Positions 14,256 through 23,031 are shown, counted from the stretch's first letter. The stretch: 23,573 bases of DNA from CAZJRB01 sp964547995 (GCA_964547995.1 CAZJRB010000116.1:1-23573); one strand, 5' to 3'. The notes: generated by a model from the letters alone, not told the origin. Numbers and translations: made by a program.

Positions 14256-14435
14256 CTAAGGACAATTGGACGAACGATACACTTCCACCTCCCAAATCCG
14301 TGAGATATTGACTTGGGTGGCGGTCACGGTGAGACGTAGGGCGTCGGTCTTGATTGGCGGGAATTGGGTGTGCCAGTCGGGGCGGGTGTTGCCGGTGGTC
14401 TTGGTTTGGGGGATGTCACGCCACTTTGGGCCGTC
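14256..14435 (-). pseudogene. C-terminal remnant of a discoidin-like sugar-binding domain
   Basis: The minus-strand frame reads DGPKWRDIPQTKTTGNTRPD, then WHTQFPPIKTDALRLTVTAT, then QVNISRIWEVEVYRSS, ending in TAG. The pattern W-x-x-[IV]...F-x-P-[IV]-x-T-x-x-[LI]-R-L-x-V...RIWE-[VI]-E-V-[YF] is that of F5/8-type C domains at the end of glycoside hydrolases. Upstream the frame becomes uninformative, so the gene was truncated. It lies just outside the AbiGi promoter. There is no start codon and no ribosome site. Confidence 0.75.
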
Positions 14436-14704
14436 GCGTCGAGGTCTTTGCCGCCCAGTACGTCCGCCGCCGCAACTCGTTTAATATAAGGGGCGGCCGA
14501 TCAATAACTTCCCGGTTTCGTTCTTTAATACGGGATGTTGGAATGAGCTAAGCAGCCGGGCTGATGTGATGCCGCAAGCGCCATCCGGGCTTGACTGTAA
14601 TACAGCCCCCTTAGTTTCTCCCCTTCCCCCTTTCCCCTTTTTCCTTCGTCCGTGTTGAGTTACTTCAGATGGCTGAATAGTTACCAAAACACGTTTTGCA
14701 GTTC
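14436..14704. other. Intergenic remnant and repeat region
   Basis: Non-coding sequence with the family D repeat (14550-14590) and a long pyrimidine tract (CCCCTTCCCCCTTTCCCC, near 14620-14640). No gene is supported. The sequence just upstream of 14435 may be frameshifted coding remnant. Confidence 0.5.
14550..14590 (+). repeat. 41-bp repeat, family D copy 1
   Basis: Matches the reverse complement of 23063-23103 at 36 of 41 positions. It contains the small palindrome AGCAGCCGGGCT and ends CATCCGGGC. Confidence 0.88.
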
Positions 14705-16021
14705 CTACTTCCCCTTCGCAAGCGTTTCCATCAATTGTTTTAGCTCGGTGACCTTCTCCGGGTGCTTGGCGGCCAGGTTGTTCCGCTCGCCGATGTCGGC
14801 CTCGAGGTCGTAGAGTTCTTCGATCTGTTTCCTTTCTTTGTCCCGGGCATAGCCGGGCACCCTATGGTTGGCTCTAAGATATTTCCACTTGCCCTGGCGG
14901 ACAGCGTTGTCGAGATAGAGGAAGTTATCGCGTGCGCCCTCCTTGCTCTTGCCCAACAGCAGTTTTGTCTGGTCGACACCGTCGACGACCCGATCGTCCG
15001 GCACCTTGAACCCTGCCAGGTTGGCAAAGGTCGGCATGAAATCGATGGTGGCAAAGATGGCGTCGGAGACCTTGCCGGCCGGGACCTTCCCGGGCCAGCG
15101 CACGATGCACGGAACGCGATACCCGCCCTCGTAGCAAGACCCCTTGCCGTTGCGCAGCGGCCCGGCATCGCCCCAGAAAATGGAACCCTCCGGGTGCCCT
15201 TTTTTGTGCTTGTAGTACGCGGGCTGGTTCCACGGACCGTTGTCGGTGGTGTAGATGACCAGGGTATTCTCTTTCAGGCCCAGCTCGTCGAGCACATCGA
15301 GCAGCCGGCCCGTTTCGTAGTCGAATTCCTCGACCACGTCGCCGTAGAGGCTGCCCTTGGATTTCCCCTTGAACTTCGGCGAGGCGTTGATGATGGTGTG
15401 CATCATGGTGTGGGCAACGTACAGGACAAACGGTTTCTTCTCGTCACGCTTGTTCTTCAGGAAATCGATGGCCTTGTCCGTGTAGAGCCGGGTCAGGCTC
15501 CCCATGTCGCGTGTGCTGCCGGCCTTCTCGTTATTCTCATAGAAAGCAACACTGCCGTTGTCGTTGGCGCCCAGGGTGCCGAAGTAATAGTCAAAACCCT
15601 GGGCATTGGGCATGCGTTCAATGATCGGCTTGCGGTTCGATACGTCCCACTTGCCGATGCAGGCCGTCTGATAGCCGACCTTCTTGATCCGTTCGGCCCA
15701 GGTGATCTCGCTGGCCGGCATGCCCCAGCCTTTGCTGCGCATGGGATACCGGCCCGTCAGCAGCGCCGATCGCGACGGCCCGCAGACCGCCTGGGCGTAG
15801 AAACTGGTAAACCGCGTCCCCTCCTTGGCCAACTGATCCATGCGCGGCGTCTTGTTGGTCTTCGACCCGGTACAAGCAAGATCCGCGTACCCCTGGTCAT
15901 CGGTGAAGATAATCAGGATGTTCGGCCGCAGGGCATCATTCTGTGCTGCCCGGGTATCACTCCGCGCCGCGATTAGCACCGCCGCCATGCAACAGGTCCA
16001 AATGCACAAAGTCTTTCTCAT
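14705..16021 (-). CDS. Secreted formylglycine-dependent sulfatase (second in tandem)
   Basis: A 438-residue alkaline-phosphatase-superfamily sulfatase. A signal peptide (MRKTLCIWTCCMAAVLIAAR and on to RAAQ) is followed by NILIIFTDDQGYADL, whose Asp41-Asp42 bind Ca2+. The sulfatase signature CGPSRSALLTGR has Cys80 as the residue oxidised to formylglycine. CIGKWDVS, VIYTTDNGPW and GKGSCYEGGYRVPCIVRWPG are further conserved blocks, and the C-terminus carries the usual LYDLEADIGERNNLA. It hydrolyses sulfate esters, probably from polysaccharide, in the periplasm; the substrate cannot be read from the sequence. The ATG at 16021 has AAGGAG 7 nt upstream. It starts 27 bp after the upstream sulfatase stop, so they form one operon. 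An anaerobic or FGE-type maturase must be encoded elsewhere. Confidence 0.95.
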   Translation of the reverse strand: MRKTLCIWTCCMAAVLIAARSDTRAAQNDALRPNILIIFTDDQGYADLACTGSKTNKTPRMDQLAKEGTRFTSFYAQAVCGPSRSALLTGRYPMRSKGWGMPASEITWAERIKKVGYQTACIGKWDVSNRKPIIERMPNAQGFDYYFGTLGANDNGSVAFYENNEKAGSTRDMGSLTRLYTDKAIDFLKNKRDEKKPFVLYVAHTMMHTIINASPKFKGKSKGSLYGDVVEEFDYETGRLLDVLDELGLKENTLVIYTTDNGPWNQPAYYKHKKGHPEGSIFWGDAGPLRNGKGSCYEGGYRVPCIVRWPGKVPAGKVSDAIFATIDFMPTFANLAGFKVPDDRVVDGVDQTKLLLGKSKEGARDNFLYLDNAVRQGKWKYLRANHRVPGYARDKERKQIEELYDLEADIGERNNLAAKHPEKVTELKQLMETLAKGK

Positions 16022-16048
16022 GGTATTCTCCTTTGCTAAACACAATCG

Positions 16049-17422
16049 TTACTTCTTGATCCACTCAGAGACGGATGGAAGGGTGTCGTCGCCCTTCGCG
16101 ACCAACGGCCTTAAAGGCTTCATTTGTGCGTTGGGCCTGGCCTCGGCCATGATGTCCGCACTCCATTTACTGAGCAGTTGTTTCATCTGCTCGACCTTTT
16201 GAGGATACCGGCCCGCCAGGTTTTTCTTCTCACCGGGATCGGTTTCCAGGTCATAGAGTTCCGGGCCCTTGCGCACCAGCTTCCACTTCCCATCGCGCAG
16301 GCCATCGCTGCCGTAGCGGACGCGCTGGTGGGGTGACTTGGCACGGTCCGGCGCGAAAAACATCTCGGAAATATCCTTGCCGTCGATCTTTGTCTTCGGC
16401 AGCGTTCCGCCTGCGATCTTGACCAGCGTCGGATACAGATCGCAGGTCACGCCGATTTCGTCCGACACTTTGTCGGCGGGAATCCTGCCGGGCCACCATG
16501 CAATCAGCGGCGTGCGCTGATGGCCCTCATACTTGCCGCCGCCCTTGCCGCCGCGAAGAGGCCCGCTGTCGCAACCACCGGAACCACCGTTGTCGGACAT
16601 GAAGAACACGAGCGTGTTCTTATCCAACCCAAGCTCCTTCAAGGTCTTCATGATCTGGCCAACGCTCCAGTCGATCTCCTCGATGGTTGCCCGCGTTACG
16701 TCGCCGCCGGCTTTTGTTACGAAGTCTTTCCGTGCAAATCGCGGATGATGCACGAAGGCATGAGGGATATAACAGAAGAACGGTTTCGACCGATTCGCCT
16801 CGATGAAGTCGACGGCCGCTTCGGTGAAGACCTTGCAAAGCAACGCCTGGTCCTTGCCTTCGTTGACCAGCGCGACCGGTTTTTCTCCCTCGATCAGCGG
16901 CAACGGCGGGTAATTCCTTCGCCCCTTGACCCACATGTCATTCGAGTAGGGAATGCCCGTATATTCGTCGAATCCTTGACTGGGCGGCAGGTATCCGGGC
17001 AGGTGCCCCAGGTGCCACTTGCCGAAGCAACCGGTCGCGTACCCGGCATCCTTGAGCATCTCCGCCAGGGTATATTCCTTGGGGTTTAACGCTTTCGTCA
17101 AGTGTGGGAAGCAGACTCCTCCATGCATGTTGACCCGCTCGGCATAACAGCCGGTCATCAGGGCCGACCGCGACGGTGAACACTGGGTCGAGGCCACATA
17201 GAAGTTCGTAAACCGGAGTCCCTGTTCTGCCAGAGCGTTCAGGTTCGGGGTCTTGTTCTTCGTCGATCCGTACGGTTGGATGTCGCCATAACCCAGGTCA
17301 TCGATGAAAAACAGCACGATATTGGGCTTTGTCGCTTCACTCTGCGCCGCCCGTGCATTACTCTGCGCTGCGATCAGCGAGCCCACCAGGCAGCAAGTCA
17401 AAATGCACAAAGTCTTTTTCAT
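16049..17422 (-). CDS. Secreted formylglycine-dependent sulfatase (first in tandem)
   Basis: A 457-residue sulfatase. The signal peptide MKKTLCILTCCLVGSLIAAQ is nearly the same as in the next sulfatase, pointing to tandem duplication or leader exchange. Metal-binding NIVLFFIDDLGYGDI (Asp41-Asp42) is followed by CSPSRSALMTG (Cys81 to formylglycine), CFGKWHLGHLPG, HAFVHHPRF, FFMSDNGGSGG and GGKGGGKYEGHQRTPLIAWW. It ends with LYDLETDPGEKKNLAGRYPQ. It is longer than its neighbour, mostly in the C-terminal subdomain and tail. AGGAGG precedes the ATG by 5-6 nt. The frame is open to 17605, but that extension reads through the inverted repeats and is not credible. My base count around the start carries a 1-nt uncertainty. 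Confidence 0.95.
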   Translation of the reverse strand: MKKTLCILTCCLVGSLIAAQSNARAAQSEATKPNIVLFFIDDLGYGDIQPYGSTKNKTPNLNALAEQGLRFTNFYVASTQCSPSRSALMTGCYAERVNMHGGVCFPHLTKALNPKEYTLAEMLKDAGYATGCFGKWHLGHLPGYLPPSQGFDEYTGIPYSNDMWVKGRRNYPPLPLIEGEKPVALVNEGKDQALLCKVFTEAAVDFIEANRSKPFFCYIPHAFVHHPRFARKDFVTKAGGDVTRATIEEIDWSVGQIMKTLKELGLDKNTLVFFMSDNGGSGGCDSGPLRGGKGGGKYEGHQRTPLIAWWPGRIPADKVSDEIGVTCDLYPTLVKIAGGTLPKTKIDGKDISEMFFAPDRAKSPHQRVRYGSDGLRDGKWKLVRKGPELYDLETDPGEKKNLAGRYPQKVEQMKQLLSKWSADIMAEARPNAQMKPLRPLVAKGDDTLPSVSEWIKK

Positions 17423-17445
17423 GGTATCCTCCTGTTCGTGTACCG

Positions 17446-17589
17446 TAGCCACGGTCGCCAGACCGTGGCATTTGTAGGACGGGTCTCCTGACCCGTCACG
17501 GATAGAGACGGGTCGGGAGACCCGTCCTACAACAGTTGTTTCCAAGCGATTTCTAACGTAGCCCTCCACAGTCTGGCGACCGTGGCCAC
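17446..17589. repeat. Nested double inverted repeat, family C
   Basis: The outer arms (17446-17464 and 17571-17589) pair at 18 of 19 positions; the inner arms (17474-17497 and 17507-17530) pair at 23 of 24. The left outer arm also forms its own hairpin, GCCACGGTC/GACCGTGGC. It fills most of the gap between the PQQ-protein gene and the first sulfatase. A related single arm is at 20954-20977. Positions could be off by one base. Confidence 0.88.
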
Positions 17590-17626
17590 TATCGAAGTTA
17601 TTCATCAGCCGCGCCTTAGTTTCCGG

Positions 17627-20600
17627 TTAATCTCCGGTTCCGAGACAAACCACCTTGCCGTCCACGGTAGACATAAACAGTCGCCCGCCGGCGGCGATCA
17701 TGCCGTCGAAGACCGGCAGCACATCAAGTTTCTTTTCCCGAATCTTGGCTCCGTCGTTGGCCGACGCGGCCCAGAGCACGCTCCCGTCGCTGCCGGCAAA
17801 CAGACCGGCTTGTTTTCTGAGCGGTTCAAGTTTATCCGGCTGGCGCATCTGGAATTGCGGCTCGTTGACAATATCCGCCGGGCCGCAGGCAAAGATGGTG
17901 TCGCCGGCCTTTACCATTGCCCTGGCCAGTATGGGGATCTCAACGCTCCATCGCGTCGCGAACGCCGCCCTGCCACGCCGTTGCTTCTGATCCGGCCGCG
18001 GTAGACTGCGATCCACGCAAAACAGCCGGTATTCCGTCGGCGTTGTCCATCGCCAATAATCCTGCCGGCGACCGAAGACATACACATTATCATTATCCAG
18101 CACCATGATCTTGCCGCACGGGGCCTGATACCCGGTGGCCGAATAGCCCGGTCCTCCCAGGACGCCCCGCCCGTAGACCCAGAAGGCCCGATGCCAGTAG
18201 TTGTCGTCCAGAAAGCCGTTCGGAACGAACAGGTGCATATCATCCCCGCGCTGCTGTCGGATGTCGACCTGCTGAACCCGCTCGCGCTTGCCCTCCAGGT
18301 CGAATGGCTGAGACCGCATGAAGACGCGGTCGCCTTCACTGCTGAGAATATCCGAGGACGCAACCGGCATGCTCAGTATCCTGATGTGGGTGTGCAGGTC
18401 CTTGCCCGTATTGGGATCCTTTTCATCCATCTGCACTCGGGAGAGGACTTCGCCGTTTGCGGGGTTGAGCCGCCAGAGCGTCAGCCCGCCGTCAAGGAAC
18501 ATGGATCGGCCCGCGATCGCGTAGGCAACATCGTCCCGAACGAGCACGCTGCCATGGACCGGCCAGACGGATTCCAACTGTTCCCACGCCATGAGCCGCC
18601 GGTCGCATGGGGCGGCGCGGAACCGCCAGACCGGTTTGCCGTCCGACGCGCGAAGACAATAGACGTATCCGTCGGCACTGCCGAAGATCGCCATGCCTTT
18701 GTGGATGGTCGGCGGGGAATCAACGCGACCGCCGGCGATGTACTTCCACTCGATTTTTCCCGTGCCCTGATTGAGCGCATAGACCGTGTGCGCATCGACC
18801 GCCGCCACGAAGAGCTTCCCGCCGGCCACGACGGGCTGGCTGAGCCTTCCGCCAATCTGCGTTTGCCACCGCACGTCCAGATCTTTTGTATCCACGGTGG
18901 CATCAGTGGAACCGTTGCGGGCCGCACCGCCCCGGAAGGTGGGCCAGTCGGCAGAAGACGCGGCCTTGGCCCCTTGATCCTTGACAGCACCGAAAGCCGG
19001 TCCCTTCTCCAGCCGGTTCTTCGCTTGCGGCAATTCGGCTCCCGGCGTCTGCGCACCGGCCAGCGCGTTGAACCCGGTGAGCTTCGCTTCCGGATAACAA
19101 GCACAGGGATGCGGAGGACCGTAAATTAGCCCGTTGGCCGGCATGAGCCCGTAGAGACAGGCGCCGCGCGCCCAATGGTGCAAGTGCCACTGGCCGGTCC
19201 GCGTGTCGATCATCTCGATGCCCGTTCTCGACGTGAGAAAGAAATGCTCCGTGGCCTTTGCCCGGTGACAGCGATGGTGGAACCAGTAGCATTCGGCGCC
19301 GCGGGGAATGGTCTTTTCCGGTTCACCCGTCTCCAGGTTGTAGGAGATGAACTCGCCGGTACTCGGGGAGACGTCCGGGTATCTTCGATCGAATTCGCCC
19401 GGCTTGGAATTGAGGCTGCCGCACCAGACGCGGTTGCCTATCACGAAAATATCCTGCGGCGACTGGTAACCGGAGGGCAGGTGCGGCTGCTGCCACTTGA
19501 TCTTGCCGGTTGCTGCATCGAGACAGGTCATCAGTCCCTTGCTCCCGGCGTGTTCGTGCCAGTTCTCGCCGCCCACATACAAGACGTTTCTTCCCGCCGC
19601 AACCAGCGTCGGCGCGAAATAGGTCGGCATATTCTTTTCGCGCCATGGAAGCTTCTCCGACTTCCACAACTCCTTGCCTGAGACACAATCGAAGGCAATC
19701 ATCTGCGGGCCGTCGCAGAGATACATATTTTTCTCGCCGACCGTCAGCGTAAGCGGCGCGATCCAGGGCAGCTCGTGCCGCCACAGGATAGTCCCGTCCG
19801 ATTCCCTGACCGCCATCACCGTCTTGGGGCTCTTCTTCCATGATCCTCCACGCTGAGCGGGATCGATCGTCGGGTGAATGACCAGATAGAGGACGCCGTC
19901 TTTGACGATGATCTCCTCGGTCTTCTCCGTTCCCTCATACACCTTCAGTTCTTCGCCCGTCACCGCGTCCAGCTTGCTGACCGGGCCCAGAAGGCCGAGC
20001 GTGACGTACACCGCGTCGTCGACCGCCACAAGCCTTCGCGGTGTTTTCGACGGCCCGCTCTTCAGCGGCCATAGCTGATCCGTCCACTGCTCGATCTGCT
20101 TCTTCCAGAGAATCACGCCGCTGAAAGCGTCCCGGGCCACCACCTTCCAATCCGATTCCCAGAGGATAGAAGCCCGCGGGCCTTCGTCCACGACGTAGAA
20201 GACCCTTCCGCCGGTGGTCACGACCGCCGGGATGCTTGAAGACTTGTCGTGGTGCCTCGCATACTTCGGACTGCCTTTCCATTGCAGGTGTCTCAACGGC
20301 GCAGTGATTGCCGTGTCCTTGCTCACGGCGTTGTTATCCGGGCCGCGCAGGTAATGTGTCCACTGATCCAGCTCCTTGGGAACGGGCTTGACGGTTTTCT
20401 TCCAGCCCCCGCTGGTCTGTTCCAGCAGAACACCGTTCGGCGCGAGCACCCTCATTAGTTCGGCCTGCGAGACTTTGAAGGGCGAACGGAGCACCAGCAG
20501 GTTGACCATATTGTCGATGTAAGGCAGGTGCTCGCCATCGAAGGCTGCGGCCGAGACCGTTCCGTTGAACCGGCCGGCCAGGAAGCGCTCCCGCGCCTTT

Positions 20601-20812
20601 TGCACTTTGGCCGGATCCGTGTCCAACCCGTGTACGATGTGCGCATCGCTCTTCTTCAACTCCGCCGTCAGCTTCCCGTCGCCGCAGCCGAGATGAACTA
20701 CAAAGCCGCCCTCGACTCCGCTCGTCTCCAGGATATTGTCCGCCGCCATGGCCGAAAGTCCGAAAGACAGGACAGCGCCAATCAATGCCGTTATTATCGG
20801 GTGCTGCTTCAT
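17627..20812 (-). CDS. Secreted PQQ-like beta-propeller protein with N-terminal methyltransferase-like domain
   Basis: A 1061-residue protein. The signal peptide (MKQHPIITALIGAVLSFGLS and on to AMA) is followed by a class I methyltransferase-like region (residues ~30-150). It has motif I VVHLGCGDGKL, an acidic residue after the second strand (HGLDTDP) and LMRVLAPNGVLLEQT, as in Rossmann-fold methyltransferases. From ~165 there are two stretches of PQQ/quinoprotein blades (for example GVILWKKQI, GKELWKSEKLPW, ATGKIKWQQPHLP, and later KLFVAAVDAHTVYALNQGTG and DGYVYCLRASDGKPVWRF), with a divergent insert between them. There are no clear PQQ ligands. It is probably a periplasmic scaffold or sensor. 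Start: AAGGGGGG abuts ATG 20818, so ATG 20812, two codons later, has better spacing. It is in the same direction as the sulfatases 205 bp downstream. Confidence 0.88.
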   Translation of the reverse strand: MKQHPIITALIGAVLSFGLSAMAADNILETSGVEGGFVVHLGCGDGKLTAELKKSDAHIVHGLDTDPAKVQKARERFLAGRFNGTVSAAAFDGEHLPYIDNMVNLLVLRSPFKVSQAELMRVLAPNGVLLEQTSGGWKKTVKPVPKELDQWTHYLRGPDNNAVSKDTAITAPLRHLQWKGSPKYARHHDKSSSIPAVVTTGGRVFYVVDEGPRASILWESDWKVVARDAFSGVILWKKQIEQWTDQLWPLKSGPSKTPRRLVAVDDAVYVTLGLLGPVSKLDAVTGEELKVYEGTEKTEEIIVKDGVLYLVIHPTIDPAQRGGSWKKSPKTVMAVRESDGTILWRHELPWIAPLTLTVGEKNMYLCDGPQMIAFDCVSGKELWKSEKLPWREKNMPTYFAPTLVAAGRNVLYVGGENWHEHAGSKGLMTCLDAATGKIKWQQPHLPSGYQSPQDIFVIGNRVWCGSLNSKPGEFDRRYPDVSPSTGEFISYNLETGEPEKTIPRGAECYWFHHRCHRAKATEHFFLTSRTGIEMIDTRTGQWHLHHWARGACLYGLMPANGLIYGPPHPCACYPEAKLTGFNALAGAQTPGAELPQAKNRLEKGPAFGAVKDQGAKAASSADWPTFRGGAARNGSTDATVDTKDLDVRWQTQIGGRLSQPVVAGGKLFVAAVDAHTVYALNQGTGKIEWKYIAGGRVDSPPTIHKGMAIFGSADGYVYCLRASDGKPVWRFRAAPCDRRLMAWEQLESVWPVHGSVLVRDDVAYAIAGRSMFLDGGLTLWRLNPANGEVLSRVQMDEKDPNTGKDLHTHIRILSMPVASSDILSSEGDRVFMRSQPFDLEGKRERVQQVDIRQQRGDDMHLFVPNGFLDDNYWHRAFWVYGRGVLGGPGYSATGYQAPCGKIMVLDNDNVYVFGRRQDYWRWTTPTEYRLFCVDRSLPRPDQKQRRGRAAFATRWSVEIPILARAMVKAGDTIFACGPADIVNEPQFQMRQPDKLEPLRKQAGLFAGSDGSVLWAASANDGAKIREKKLDVLPVFDGMIAAGGRLFMSTVDGKVVCLGTGD

Positions 20813-20953
20813 GGTCATCCCCCCTTTTCACTACTTTCCTTTGTACATTACTTCCCGCCCCTCGCAACCGACCTGCGGATTAACGGGCGGCCTTGCCTCT
20901 TCGGCCGCCGGCACCGGGGCCAATGGCGACGCGAGGTGGACGATTGCTTCCCA

Positions 20954-20977
20954 GACGGATCAGGAGACCCGTCGTAC
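20954..20977. repeat. Solo arm of the family C inverted repeat
   Basis: Matches one inner arm of the element at 17474-17530 with two mismatches in 24, core CAGGAGACCCGTC. The partner arm is missing. Confidence 0.8.
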
Positions 20978-21003
20978 GGCAAAACGGCAACTCCGGCGGC
21001 ATG

Positions 21004-21768
21004 TCACGGGGCGGTCGCCGGCACGTCTTTCGCCGGGCGCGAAGGAGCCTTCTTGCCGGGCGGCGTCTTCGTCGGGGGCTGCTTGCCGGTCAGGACCTTG
21101 TAGATTTCGGCAGCCATCAGGCCTGCGCCCTCCGCGTTCGGGTGGATCTTGTCGGGAAACAGTTTTGCCTTGCCGCTCAGGGGCTTGTAGAGATCGATCA
21201 CCTCGGCGCCGGTCTCTTTGGCGACCTGCTCGGCCTTGGGGATCACGCCTTCGGTAATCGTCTTGTCGTTGATTCCCCATCGCGTTGCATAAGCGGGCAC
21301 GGGCTTGCAGATCCAGATCCGCGGCTTGGGGTCCTGCCCGGAAAGGGTTTTGATCATGTCCTTGTAGTCGGCGACGAACTCACCCTGGGATTTCCAGTTC
21401 TGCGGCTTGGTGTCGTTGGTGCCGAGCTTGATGACGACGATGTGCGGTTTGAAGTCCAAGGCGGCCTTCCACGCCCTTTGCTTCCAATAGGGTTTATCGC
21501 CTTTCTTCAACAGGGTAGCCCCGCTGACGCCGAAATTGCGGACTTCCCACTTCTGGCCGAGCATCTTGCCCAACTGGACCGGGTAGCTGTTTTTGGCCCG
21601 GTCGCGGATTCCGGCGCCGAACGTGATGCTGTCGCCGATGCACGCCACCCGGATCGGCCCGGAGTAGTCGGCGACCGAGACCGGCCCGGCATCGGCAAAC
21701 GAGACAAAGCAGACCACCGCCGGCAATACGAGCAGAAGCGGGAGCATCGGGAAGACTCTCTTGACCAT
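21004..21768 (-). CDS. Secreted SGNH/GDSL-family hydrolase
   Basis: A 254-residue esterase-like protein with a signal peptide (MVKRVFPMLPLLLVLPAVVC and on to ADA). The four SGNH blocks are present: block I CIGDSITFG (nucleophile Ser47), block II NFGVSGAT with Gly80, block III KLGTNDT with Asn118, and block V PDKIHPN with Asp206 and His209. A Pro/Lys-rich tail follows. Members remove acetyl or other acyl groups from sugars; the sialate-O-acetylesterase/carbohydrate-esterase type fits a polysaccharide-degrading cluster, although the substrate is unproven. I chose the ATG at 21768 (AAGGA ~9 nt upstream) over one at 21795. It lies 51 bp after phosphoglycerate kinase on the same strand and 191 bp before the PQQ-protein start. 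Confidence 0.92.
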   Translation of the reverse strand: MVKRVFPMLPLLLVLPAVVCFVSFADAGPVSVADYSGPIRVACIGDSITFGAGIRDRAKNSYPVQLGKMLGQKWEVRNFGVSGATLLKKGDKPYWKQRAWKAALDFKPHIVVIKLGTNDTKPQNWKSQGEFVADYKDMIKTLSGQDPKPRIWICKPVPAYATRWGINDKTITEGVIPKAEQVAKETGAEVIDLYKPLSGKAKLFPDKIHPNAEGAGLMAAEIYKVLTGKQPPTKTPPGKKAPSRPAKDVPATAP

Positions 21769-21819
21769 GGGTTCGATCCTTTCTGTGGGGTGCATTGCTG
21801 TCGTAAATTGTCGCCGATC

Positions 21820-23007
21820 CTATTTATCGTCGAGCAGCTCGACGGCCTCGAATTTCTTGCCTTCGAGCATGGCGAGGCTTGCGCCGCCGCCGGTGCTGAC
21901 GTGGCTGACCCGCTCGCCGAATCCGAGCTGGTCGATGGCGGCCGCGCTGTCGCCGCCGCCGATGATGCTCACGGCGCCGCTGTCGGCGATCGCCTGGGCG
22001 ACGGCCTTGGTGCCCTCGTCGAACGGTGGCATCTCGAACACGCCCATCGGGCCGTTCCAGACAACCGTCTTGGCGCCCTTGACGACCCCGGCGTATTGCT
22101 CGGCCGTTTTAGGGCCGATGTCGAACCCTTTCCAGCCGTCGGGGATCCGGCCGGCGGGCACGATCTGCTTGTTGCAGTCGGTCTTGAAGGCATCGCCGCA
22201 ATGGTCGTCAACGGGTAGCATCAGCTTGCCGCGGCCCGTTTCGAGCAGGCCGTTGGCCAGATCGACCTTGTCGGTTTCGACGAGGCTGTCTCCGACCTTG
22301 CCGCCCTGGGCCAACGAGAACGTATAGGCCATGGCCCCGCCGATGAGAATCTTGTCGCAGATCCCCAGCAGGTTTTCGATGACGTTGATTTTGTCGGAGA
22401 CCTTGGCTCCGCCGAGAATGGCCACGAACGGCCGCTCGGGATTGGCGATTGCCTCGGCGAGGTACTTGATCTCCTTGGCAACGAGGAACCCCATTACCTT
22501 GGGTTTGTCGCCCATCGCACGCGGCACGCCGACCATCGAGGCGTCGGTGCGATGGCAGGTTCCGAAGGCGTCATTGCAGTAGATGTCGGCCATGCCGGCC
22601 AGCGCGCCGGCGAACCGGGCGTCGGCCGCCTTCTCGCCCTCGCTGAATCGGAGGTTTTCGAGCACGAGCGTGTCGCCGTTGGCCAGCGCGGCGGCCTTGG
22701 CCCTGGCATCCTCGCCGACCGTATCCGCGGCAAAGGCGACTTTCTTCCCGAGCAATTCGCCAAGGCGGACCGCCGCCGGCTTGAGACTGAACCTGGCGTT
22801 GTCTCCGCCCGGCTTGGGCCGGCCGAGATGACTCATCAGGATCAACTTCCCGGCCCGGTCAACGACCGACTCGATCGAAGGCATCGCCATGCGGATCCGG
22901 CGGTCGTCGGTGATATTGCAGTCGTCGTCCAGCGGCACGTTGAAATCGACCCGCATCAATACGGTCTTGCCGGCAACGTCTACATCCTGGATGGTCTTCT
23001 TGGCCAT
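21820..23007 (-). CDS. pgk: Phosphoglycerate kinase (EC 2.7.2.3)
   Basis: A 395-residue protein of normal length, catalysing 1,3-bisphosphoglycerate + ADP = 3-phosphoglycerate + ATP in glycolysis and gluconeogenesis. The N-terminal substrate domain has VLMRVDFNVPLDDD (Asp21 and Asn23 contact 3-PG) and LILMSHLGRPKPG (His60 and Arg63). The hinge and nucleotide domain show LGGAKVSDKINVIENLL, MAYTFSLAQG, VWNGPMGVFE and the glycine-rich GGGDSAAAI and STGGGASL. AGGAG is ~11 nt before the ATG at 23007. It is cytosolic and essential in most bacteria. The G-rich tract and family D repeat lie just upstream, between it and the monooxygenase gene. Confidence 0.98.
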   Translation of the reverse strand: MAKKTIQDVDVAGKTVLMRVDFNVPLDDDCNITDDRRIRMAMPSIESVVDRAGKLILMSHLGRPKPGGDNARFSLKPAAVRLGELLGKKVAFAADTVGEDARAKAAALANGDTLVLENLRFSEGEKAADARFAGALAGMADIYCNDAFGTCHRTDASMVGVPRAMGDKPKVMGFLVAKEIKYLAEAIANPERPFVAILGGAKVSDKINVIENLLGICDKILIGGAMAYTFSLAQGGKVGDSLVETDKVDLANGLLETGRGKLMLPVDDHCGDAFKTDCNKQIVPAGRIPDGWKGFDIGPKTAEQYAGVVKGAKTVVWNGPMGVFEMPPFDEGTKAVAQAIADSGAVSIIGGGDSAAAIDQLGFGERVSHVSTGGGASLAMLEGKKFEAVELLDDK

Positions 23008-23031
23008 GTTGCTGATTGCTCCTGTCGAACT

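Noticed and set aside
14762..15976. 404-residue plus-strand frame opposite the sulfatase
   Set aside because: Shadow of a gene carrying the complete sulfatase signature.
17423..17605. N-terminal extension of the first sulfatase
   Set aside because: It would place translated inverted-repeat DNA before a perfect signal peptide that has its own AGGAGG.
20893..22218. 441-residue plus-strand frame opposite the SGNH hydrolase and pgk
   Set aside because: Overlaps two certain genes; composition is antisense-like.
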